64,000 nucleotides of DNA from Porticoccaceae bacterium (lineage in GTDB: Bacteria > Pseudomonadota > Gammaproteobacteria > Pseudomonadales > Porticoccaceae): NCBI GenBank assembly GCA_026005035.1, contig BPKH01000002.1, positions 406,778 to 470,777 of the forward strand. Reading direction: 5' to 3'. The position numbers and the translations under genes were made by a program. Positions 42,792 to 49,687 of this stretch are shown here, in pieces (positions within the stretch are counted from its first letter, which is position 1; the number at the start of each line of letters is the position of its first letter). The notes below the pieces were generated by a model, which searched no databases, was not told the DNA's origin, and saw only the letters and a list, made by a program, of their open reading frames with translations.

Positions 42792-43207
42792 TCGACCTCG
42801 CCGCTGAAGAGCGGCTTGCCATCCAGGATCTGATCGCGCGTTACGCCTTTTTCACCGATCAGTACCAGGGGGAAGCCTGGTCCCAGCTGTTTCTCGAAGA
42901 AGGCGTCCTCGAAGGACTGCCGGAGCCCTTGGTGGGCCGGGAAGCGCTCGCGGCCAAGAATGTCGAGTTGAAGGAGGGACCCACCGAGTATCGCCATTTC
43001 ATCACCAATCTCTACCTGGAATCCGGTGCCGCCGACCGGGCGGTGGCGCGCGCGTACGGCCTGGTCCTGGATTGGGCGCTTCGCCCGCCGTCCTTGGCCA
43101 TGTTCGTCGAGTACCGCTTCGATCTGGTCAAGCGTGGTGGACAATGGAAGATCGCCAGGGTGGTGGTGATTCGTCCGTACGAAGGGAATGGAGAGGGCGC
43201 GCGATGA
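42788..43207 (+). CDS. SnoaL-like (NTF2-fold) protein
   Basis: A 139-residue SnoaL-like domain: EERLAIQDLIARYAFFTDQYQGEAWSQLFLEEGVLEG, RHFITNLYLESG, FVEYRFDLVKRGGQWKIARVVVIRPY. Such proteins include polyketide cyclases, dehydratases and isomerases. It overlaps both neighbours by four bases (ATGA), so it is translated as part of the operon. It differs clearly from the NTF2-like protein at 38543. Confidence 0.75.
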   Translation: MIDLAAEERLAIQDLIARYAFFTDQYQGEAWSQLFLEEGVLEGLPEPLVGREALAAKNVELKEGPTEYRHFITNLYLESGAADRAVARAYGLVLDWALRPPSLAMFVEYRFDLVKRGGQWKIARVVVIRPYEGNGEGAR

Positions 43208-43941
43208 AGCTCGCTGGAAAAGTGATTCTGGTGACCGGAGGTGCACGCGGGATGGGAGAGAATCACGTGCGCCGATTGCTCGCCGAAGGGGCGCGGGTCG
43301 CCTTCAGCGACGTGGACGTCGCCCGCGGCGAGCAGCTCGCCGCAGCCCTAGGGCGGGAGGTCCGCTTCTTTCCCCACGACGTGCGCCGCGAGGAGGACTG
43401 GAAGCGTGTCATCGAGGAGACCTGCCAGGTTTTTGGCGGGCTCGATGGCCTCGTCAACAATGCCGGCATTCTCAGTCGCGGAAGCATTCTCGAAGAGACG
43501 CTCGATTCCCTGCGCGCCGTGTACGAAGTGAACGTCTTTGGTGCCTGGCTCGGAATTCGCGCCGCGGTGCCGGTGTTGGAGGCGCGAGGCGGAGGATCGA
43601 TCGTCAATGTCGCGTCGCAAGTGGCCGTGCGAGGGTGGGTGGATTACAGCGTCTACGGGTCTTCCAAGTGGGCCATTCGCGGGCTCACGCGCCATCTCGC
43701 CTTGGAGCTTGCGGCCAAGGGGATCCGGGTCAACGCCGTCCTCCCGGGAGCAGTGGTGGGCACGGGGCTCTTGGATGGTCGGCTCGACGAGGAACGCCTC
43801 GAGGCGGTGCGCCGCTCCATCCCCCTCGGGCGCTTCGTCACCCGAGATGAGGTGTCGAGCCTGGTGATCCACCTTCTATCAGATGAAGCGGCCTCCATCA
43901 CCGGAAGCGAATTGCTGATCGATGGCGGCGCGAGCATTTGA
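43204..43941 (+). CDS. Short-chain dehydrogenase/reductase
   Basis: A 245-residue classical SDR with TGGARGMGENH (about 11-21), Asp-containing FSDVDVARG that favours NAD, LVNNAGILSRGS, active site VNVASQVAVRGWVDYSVYGSSKWAIRG with Ser, Tyr and Lys, and the C-terminal SITGSELLIDGGASI. This branch resembles 3-alpha/20-beta-hydroxysteroid and other alicyclic alcohol dehydrogenases. It could supply the ketone for the BVMO-type enzyme or oxidise a hydroxyacyl-CoA. Confidence 0.87.
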   Translation: MKLAGKVILVTGGARGMGENHVRRLLAEGARVAFSDVDVARGEQLAAALGREVRFFPHDVRREEDWKRVIEETCQVFGGLDGLVNNAGILSRGSILEETLDSLRAVYEVNVFGAWLGIRAAVPVLEARGGGSIVNVASQVAVRGWVDYSVYGSSKWAIRGLTRHLALELAAKGIRVNAVLPGAVVGTGLLDGRLDEERLEAVRRSIPLGRFVTRDEVSSLVIHLLSDEAASITGSELLIDGGASI

Positions 43942-43960
43942 CTGACAGGGGAGACGCAAG

Positions 43961-44806
43961 ATGACTGAAGTCGTGCTCTACGAGGTTCGAGAGAGCGTAG
44001 CCTGTATCACCCTCAATCGCCCCGAGGTTCACAACGCCCAAAATCCCGAGCTTCTCGAAGCACTCGACGAGTGCTGGAGCTGGGCGGCTCGCGACGATGA
44101 AGTGAAGGTGATTCTGCTCGCCGCAAACGGTCGAAATTTTTCTTCGGGGCACGATCTTTCGGTCAGAGAGGATCAAAAGGATCCGTTTTCCTGTTTCGCT
44201 TGGAAAGAAAAGGGCATCACCGCTCAATATCTCTGGGAACTTTCCCACTATTTCGAGTACAGCCGTCGCTGGCGAAACAACCCAAAGCCGTCGATTGCGG
44301 CGGTCCAGGGGGCCTGTATCGCCGCGGGACTCATGCTCTGTTGGCCCTGCGATCTGATCGTGGCCGCCGACGATGCCTGGTTCAGCGATCCCACCATCGT
44401 CATGGGAATCGCCGGTGTGGAGTATCACGGCCACACCTGGGAGCTCGGGGCCCGCAAGGCCAAGCAGCTCCTCTTCACCGGGGATCGCATCGATGCCCGG
44501 GAGGCGCACCGCCTCGGCATGGTCAACGAGGTGGTGCCGGCAGCGGAATTGCACGAATTCGCCTTTGCGCTCGCTCGCCGCATCGCGGAACAGGATCTCT
44601 TTTCCCTGATCATGGCCAAAAGGGTGGTCAACCAGACTCTCGATATCATGGGTCAGTCGGCGGCCCTGCAAATGGCCTTCGATCTCCACGAGTTCCAACA
44701 CACCCAATGTCTTGCGCGCAACAGCGGCACCTCGGCGGTTCTGACGCGCGACGTGAAGCGGTTGCGCCAGCGCAACAGGGGGGACGAGGGCAAAGGAGAA
44801 GCCTGA
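43961..44806 (+). CDS. Crotonase-fold protein lacking both canonical hydratase glutamates
   Basis: A 281-residue crotonase superfamily member: CITLNRPEVHNAQNPELLEALDE, SSGHDLSVRED (oxyanion region), VQGACIAAGLMLCWPCDLIVAADDAWFSDPTIVMGI and TGDRIDAREAHRLGMVNEVVP. Where hydratases have the two catalytic Glu, this protein has Met125 and Thr145; a Glu in GVEYHGHTWELG may act instead. It might be a hydrolase, isomerase or C-C lyase rather than a simple enoyl-CoA hydratase. Nineteen bases after the SDR gene. Confidence 0.85.
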   Translation: MTEVVLYEVRESVACITLNRPEVHNAQNPELLEALDECWSWAARDDEVKVILLAANGRNFSSGHDLSVREDQKDPFSCFAWKEKGITAQYLWELSHYFEYSRRWRNNPKPSIAAVQGACIAAGLMLCWPCDLIVAADDAWFSDPTIVMGIAGVEYHGHTWELGARKAKQLLFTGDRIDAREAHRLGMVNEVVPAAELHEFAFALARRIAEQDLFSLIMAKRVVNQTLDIMGQSAALQMAFDLHEFQHTQCLARNSGTSAVLTRDVKRLRQRNRGDEGKGEA

Positions 44807-44808
44807 AA

Positions 44809-45738
44809 GTGCTCAACCAGCTACACCCCTATTTTCGGGAAATTTTGCGCCTCTACGCCGCTGCCGGACGCCCCCCCTACCACCAATTGACCCCGGCGGA
44901 GGCGCGTGCTCAATTGCGCAGCAGTCTTCTGGCGAGGTCTTCGCCTGCCACTTCGCCCCAATTGGCCTTGGTCGCCGACGAACAGCTGTGCGTTGGGGAG
45001 CGTGTGATAGGCATGAGGCGATACCTCCCCCCCGCTGCGGGGCCGGGCGTTGCACTCTATTTCCATGCGGGCGGCTGGGTCCTGGGGGACCTCGACACGG
45101 GCGATGCCCTTTGCCGTCGGCTTGCGGTCCTGGCTGGTTGCGAGGTGGTGAGCATCGACTACCGCTTGGCGCCGGAGCATCCCTGGCCCGCCGCGCTTGA
45201 AGACGCCTGGGACGCACTCCTGTGGGCAAATGAGCGATCGCCGGCGGTGGCATTGGTGGGCGAGAGCGCGGGGGGAAACTTGGCGGCCGCCTGTGCCATC
45301 CGTGCCCGGGAGGCAGGAATCGGTCTCGCCGGACTGTTGCTCGCCTATCCCGTGCTGGATCACGCTTGCGATACCGATTCCTACCACTCCTTCGGCGAGG
45401 GCTATCTCCTCACGGCAGCGGACATGGCTTGGTTTTGGGATCACTATTGCCCCCCCGGAACCGATCGCGCTGACCCGTGGATTTCGCCGCTGCGGGTGGC
45501 GGACCCCGCTGGATTGCCCCCCACTTTTCTATGCCTCGCCCAGTGTGATCCGTTACGGGACGAAGGTCTGGCCTTCGCGCATCGCCTCGCGGTCGCCGGC
45601 GTCCCCCTGGTGATGCACTGCGAGGCGGGGATGCTCCACGGCTATCTGAGTGCTGCCGACCAGCTAGCGGAAGCGCGGGCGACGCTTAACTCCGCAGGGA
45701 GCTGGCTGGCCGAACGCATGCGCGCTGCCCTTGGCTGA
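44809..45738 (+). CDS. Alpha/beta hydrolase, HSL/GDXG esterase family
   Basis: A 309-residue esterase/lactonase. Oxyanion motif FHAGGWVLGDLDTGD (85-99), an HAGG variant of the usual HGGG; DYRLAPEHPWPAALEDA; nucleophile Ser153 in GESAGGNLAAA; Asp in CDPLRDEGLAFA (about 246) and His in GMLHGYL (about 279). It probably opens the ester or lactone made by the BVMO-type enzyme. GTG start at 44809 with AAGGAG upstream. It is the last gene of the operon and convergent with the second flavin monooxygenase. Confidence 0.87.
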   Translation: MLNQLHPYFREILRLYAAAGRPPYHQLTPAEARAQLRSSLLARSSPATSPQLALVADEQLCVGERVIGMRRYLPPAAGPGVALYFHAGGWVLGDLDTGDALCRRLAVLAGCEVVSIDYRLAPEHPWPAALEDAWDALLWANERSPAVALVGESAGGNLAAACAIRAREAGIGLAGLLLAYPVLDHACDTDSYHSFGEGYLLTAADMAWFWDHYCPPGTDRADPWISPLRVADPAGLPPTFLCLAQCDPLRDEGLAFAHRLAVAGVPLVMHCEAGMLHGYLSAADQLAEARATLNSAGSWLAERMRAALG

Positions 45739-45752
45739 CGCATCGGCCGCCC

Positions 45753-47222
45753 TCAGCCATCGAGGAGACGATAGTCGGCGAGGCGGGGGCGCGCCATCAC
45801 CTCGAGAAAGTGTTCGTAACTCCAGGGCCACACCTGGGGAACTCCGTTGCGGTCGAGGTACCAGCTTTTGCAGCCGGTGGCGAATACCGTTCGCCGGGCG
45901 GCTTCGGTGCGACGGGCCTCGTAGTCGGCGAGAGCGGTTTCCGTCGGCTCCACGGCTCGAGCCTTCCCTGAGCGCAGCAACTCCATCAGCTGGTCGAGAT
46001 AGTTCCACTGCCGCTCGGCGATCTCGATTAGCGAAAAATTGCCCACCGGGCCGGTGGGGCCGTTGAGGAGAAAAAAGTTTGGCATGCGGGGGATGGTGAC
46101 CGCGTAATAGGCGGTGGGGTGTTCGGCCCAAAGTTCCTCGAGATCGGTGGCGTCCCGACCGATCACGCGCATGGGGCGAACGAAGGCGTCGGCGTGAAAT
46201 CCAGTGGCCAATACCAGCACGTCTAGCGGATGGAAGGAGCCGTCGCGCATACGCACTCCCCTCCCTTCGACCCGCTCGATCCCGGCGACTTCGATGGTTA
46301 CCCCGGGTTGTTGGATCTTCTCATAATAGTCCCAGGAAAACACCAACCGCTTGCAGGCCACCGTGTAGTTGGGCCGCAGCTTCTCGCGAAGGATTGGGTC
46401 CCGGACGCTCTCTTCCAGATGGCGTTCGACGATCTGCTGGAGTTCGGCGAGCTGCGGGGAGGAAGCGTCGGCGATGGCCGCCAGAAATCGCTCCCGGCGG
46501 GCCCGCGCCTCGGGTCCGTTGCGGACGTACTCGATGCGGCTGGGGTCCTGCCGAAACAATCGTTTATCTTCCTCGGTATAGGGGGGGTTGGTGCAAGGCA
46601 TGATCCATTGGGGCGTGCGCTGGAAATGGACCAGGTGCCGCACTCGCCCGGCGAGAGCGGAGACGATTTGGATCCCCGTGGAGCCGGAACCGATCACCCC
46701 CACCCGTTTGTCCCCGAGATCCACCGAGTGGTCCCACCGCGCGCTGTGCCACCATCGGCCGCGGAAGTCGGCCAGCCCTGGGATGTCCGGGATGTGGGGA
46801 TGGTGGAGCACCCCGGTGGCCGCGATCACCACGTCCGCTTCTTCGCGCTCACCCGTTTCGGTGTCGATCTGCCAGCGCATCTTGCGGGGATTCCAGGTGC
46901 ACGCCTTCACCGGGGTCTGGAAGCGAATGTAGGGGCGCACTCCGTAACGATCGGCCATTTCTTCGAAGTACGCCTGGATTTCGGGCCCCGGCGCGTAGTA
47001 GGCGCTCCAGTCGGGATTGGGCGCGAAGGAGTAGGTGTAGGAGTGGGCAGGGGTGTCGCAGGCAAGACCGGGGTAGGTGTTTTCCCGCCAGGTACCGCCA
47101 ACGGTGTGACCCTTCTCGAAGAGGACGAGCTCGCGCTCGCCCCGTTCGAGTAGTTTGATGCCTGCAAGGAGCCCCGACATACCGGCCCCGATGACCGCGT
47201 AGCGCAACTTTCTCGATCCCAT
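45753..47222 (-). CDS. Type I Baeyer-Villiger-like flavin monooxygenase (second copy)
   Basis: A 489-residue enzyme of normal BVMO length, without the N-terminal extension of the first copy. VIGAGMSGLLAGIKLLERG (FAD), TVGGTWRENTYPGLACDTPAH, the fingerprint FRGRWWHSARWD (FxGxxxHxxxWD variant), and VGVIGSGSTGIQIVSAL (NADPH). C-terminal PNFFLLNGPTGPVGNFSLIEIAE is typical. ATG at 47222 is preferred over an in-frame GTG at 47231. Divergent from the ACAD gene at 47375; the 152-base gap contains AGAGTCAATTC. Confidence 0.88.
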   Translation of the reverse strand: MGSRKLRYAVIGAGMSGLLAGIKLLERGERELVLFEKGHTVGGTWRENTYPGLACDTPAHSYTYSFAPNPDWSAYYAPGPEIQAYFEEMADRYGVRPYIRFQTPVKACTWNPRKMRWQIDTETGEREEADVVIAATGVLHHPHIPDIPGLADFRGRWWHSARWDHSVDLGDKRVGVIGSGSTGIQIVSALAGRVRHLVHFQRTPQWIMPCTNPPYTEEDKRLFRQDPSRIEYVRNGPEARARRERFLAAIADASSPQLAELQQIVERHLEESVRDPILREKLRPNYTVACKRLVFSWDYYEKIQQPGVTIEVAGIERVEGRGVRMRDGSFHPLDVLVLATGFHADAFVRPMRVIGRDATDLEELWAEHPTAYYAVTIPRMPNFFLLNGPTGPVGNFSLIEIAERQWNYLDQLMELLRSGKARAVEPTETALADYEARRTEAARRTVFATGCKSWYLDRNGVPQVWPWSYEHFLEVMARPRLADYRLLDG

Positions 47223-47374
47223 GCGCAGCACCCAACCCCCAAGTGGAATTGTGCTGATGATCCCTCTACTCTAAGGGCTTGTCAACCATAAATGATGAAG
47301 AGTCAATTCCATATTGTAGGAGCGGGCGAGGGTGGTTACACTCACCCTCCTCGTTACTTCAGGGGGAGCGAGCG

Positions 47375-48547
47375 ATGGATCTCAGGTACACCGCGACCGA
47401 ACAGGCCTTCAGAGAAGAGGCGCGGGCGTGGTTAGCGGCTCACGTGCCACGGGACCCACTCCCTTCTCCCGACACGGCAGAGGGGTTTGCGGCGCATCGG
47501 CTCTGGGAACAGCGCTTGGCGGAAGCCCGGTGGAGCGCGGTGACCTGGCCCGCCCAATACGGGGGACGAGGGGCCACGCTGGTGGAGTGGCTCATTTTCG
47601 AGGAGGAATACTATCGAGCCGGCGCCCCGGTGCGCATCAACGCCAACGGACTCCACCTCCTGGCTCCCACCCTACTCGAGCACGGCACCCCCGAGCAGAA
47701 AGCGCGCTTTCTACCGCCCATGGCAAAGGGGGAGGAGGTATGGGCGCAGGCTTGGTCCGAACCCGAGGCGGGCTCGGACCTGGCCGCGCTGCGCTGCCGA
47801 GCGGTAAGGGATGGTGACCACTACGTGCTCAGCGGCCAGAAGACCTGGTCGACCCGCGCCGCTTTTGCGGACTGGTGTTTCGGCCTCTTTCGCACCGGTT
47901 CTCTCGGGGAACGGCACCGGGGTCTCACCTTTCTCCTGGTGTCATTGCGTTCACCGGGGGTTAGGGTGCGGCCAATTCGGCAGCTCGACGGACGGGCGGG
48001 ATTCGCGGAAATCTTTTTCGACGAGGTGAAGGTGCCCGTTTCCCAGCGGGTCGGCGAGGAGGGGGAGGGGTGGAAGGTCGCCATGGCCACCGCGGGCTTC
48101 GAACGGGGGCTGTTGTTGCGCTCCCCCGCCCGCTTCCAGGAACGCGCACGGCGGTTGGTGGAACTGTGGCGCCGCCGGCGGGACCAATTGGCCCGCGATC
48201 CTCACTTGGAAGACGCGGTGGTCCAGGCCTGGTTGGACGCCGAAGCCTACTGTCTTGCGACTTACCACACCGCCTGCCGATTGGATCGAGGTGGTGTCAT
48301 CGGCCCGGAAGCCTCCACCAACAAAATCTTCTGGTCGGAGCTCGATCTCCTCCTGTGCGATGCTGCACTGCGCATTCTCGGTCCCGCGGCGGAGTTTCCC
48401 GCTGGCAAAGAAGTGTTGGCGAAGGAAGCGGATAGCGGCCGGTGGCTGGAGGAGTTTCTCTTCGCGCAGGCCGGGCCCATCTACGCCGGGACCAACGAGA
48501 TCCAACGCAACATTATCGCCGAGCGCCTCCTGGGACTGCCGCGTTGA
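47375..48547 (+). CDS. Acyl-CoA dehydrogenase (390 aa)
   Basis: Full-length FAD acyl-CoA dehydrogenase: WSAVTWPAQYGGRGATLVEW, WAQAWSEPEAGSDLAALRCRAV, LSGQKTWSTRAAFADWCFGLFRT, GEGWKVAMATAGFERG, and YAGTNEIQRNIIAERLLGLPR. Ten bases separate it from a second ACAD gene, repeating the arrangement at 38942-41091. GGGGGAG lies about 10 bases before the ATG. Likely acts on a CoA ester of the ring-opened or side-chain product. Confidence 0.9.
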   Translation: MDLRYTATEQAFREEARAWLAAHVPRDPLPSPDTAEGFAAHRLWEQRLAEARWSAVTWPAQYGGRGATLVEWLIFEEEYYRAGAPVRINANGLHLLAPTLLEHGTPEQKARFLPPMAKGEEVWAQAWSEPEAGSDLAALRCRAVRDGDHYVLSGQKTWSTRAAFADWCFGLFRTGSLGERHRGLTFLLVSLRSPGVRVRPIRQLDGRAGFAEIFFDEVKVPVSQRVGEEGEGWKVAMATAGFERGLLLRSPARFQERARRLVELWRRRRDQLARDPHLEDAVVQAWLDAEAYCLATYHTACRLDRGGVIGPEASTNKIFWSELDLLLCDAALRILGPAAEFPAGKEVLAKEADSGRWLEEFLFAQAGPIYAGTNEIQRNIIAERLLGLPR

Positions 48548-48557
48548 GGGAGCTGCC

Positions 48558-49604
48558 ATGGACTTCACGTTCAGCGAAGACGAGTGCTTGTTGCGCGATG
48601 CGGCTCGCGAATTCTTTGCAACTGAAATGACGGCCGATCGGTTGCGACGAATATGGGAGGAGGGCGGCGGCTGTGACGATCGATTGTGGAGTGCCCTCGC
48701 CGAACTCGGCCTGCCGGGCATACTCGTCCCCGAGGAGCAGGGCGGCCTCGGCCTGGACGAGGCGGGCGCCGTCCGGGTCGTGGAGGAGGCGGGCTACGTC
48801 GCCTTGCCGGAGAGTCCTCTCCACGCCGCATGGCTCGCGCCCTTTTTGCTCCCGACCCTGGGGGAGGAGGGACGCGCGCGGTGGCTGCCGCGGCTTTTGT
48901 CCGGCGAGGCGCGCATCGCCGTGGGAATCCCTGGCGATCTCGCCGTGGAAGACGCCGATCGCGCGCACCTGGTGTTGTTGTCCGAGGGCGACGCCCTCTT
49001 CGCCTTGACTGCGGGATCTTTTCGCTGTGAACCGCGGACTTCCTTCGACCCGGGGCGGAGGGCCTTTGCCGTCACCCCCTCGATCGATCCGGTCTGTATC
49101 GGAGCGGAAGGGGCTCGCATCGCCGCGGAGCTCCTCGACCGTGCTGCCGTCCTTGCTGCCGCCTATGAACTCGGACTCGCACGGCGCATTCTCGACCTAG
49201 CGGTGGAACACGCCCGCCAGCGCTGCCAATTCGGACGGCCGGTGGGCAGCTTTCAGGCGGTCAAACACCTGTTGGCGGACGTCGCGGTCCGCCTGCAGTT
49301 CGCCCGCCCCGTGGTGTATCGGGCCGCTTGGGTCGTGGCGCGGGAGGCACCGCGGCGTGCCCTTGCCGTCTCCCATGCCCGACTTGCCGCCGGTCAGGCG
49401 GCGCGCCTCGCCGCCCGCAACGGCCTGCAGGTTTTCGGGGCTATGGGTTACACCTGGGAGTGCGATCTGCAGCTCTACCTCAAGCGGGTCTGGTCCCTGG
49501 CTGGGCGCTGCGGCGATGAGGCCTTACATCGCCGCCGGGTGCGACAAGCACTCTTGGTGGGAGATACCGTCCCGGGGGCGGGCGACACCTTCGCGGAGAA
49601 CTGA
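48558..49604 (+). CDS. Acyl-CoA dehydrogenase-like subunit (348 aa)
   Basis: ACAD-fold partner of the preceding gene: FTFSEDECLLRDAAREFFATEMT, LGLPGILVPEEQGGLGLDEAGAVRVVEEAGYVALPE, then a shortened middle domain, and the C-terminal LDLAVEHARQRCQFGRPVGSFQAVKHLLADVAVRL and QVFGAMGYTWECDLQLYLKRVW. This is the FadE-like short form found next to full-length ACADs in steroid- and terpenoid-type clusters. It probably makes an alpha2beta2 heterotetramer with the 390-residue subunit. Confidence 0.87.
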   Translation: MDFTFSEDECLLRDAAREFFATEMTADRLRRIWEEGGGCDDRLWSALAELGLPGILVPEEQGGLGLDEAGAVRVVEEAGYVALPESPLHAAWLAPFLLPTLGEEGRARWLPRLLSGEARIAVGIPGDLAVEDADRAHLVLLSEGDALFALTAGSFRCEPRTSFDPGRRAFAVTPSIDPVCIGAEGARIAAELLDRAAVLAAAYELGLARRILDLAVEHARQRCQFGRPVGSFQAVKHLLADVAVRLQFARPVVYRAAWVVAREAPRRALAVSHARLAAGQAARLAARNGLQVFGAMGYTWECDLQLYLKRVWSLAGRCGDEALHRRRVRQALLVGDTVPGAGDTFAEN

Positions 49605-49621
49605 GAAGAACTGACAAACAG

Positions 49622-49655
49622 TTGACTATCCTAAAAAGATGATCTAACGTCAGTT
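49622..49655 (+). promoter_or_regulatory. Promoter of the second TonB receptor with TGAC/GTCA half-sites
   Basis: TTGACT (49622-49627), 17-base spacer, TAACGT (49645-49650), before the ATG at 49688. AACTGAC (49609-49615) lies upstream and GTCAGTT (49649-49655) overlaps the end of the -10 box; both half-sites resemble those at 32847 and 35441. Confidence 0.45.
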
Positions 49656-49687
49656 TAAAACGACAACCGTCCTTGGAGGTGACCGCC

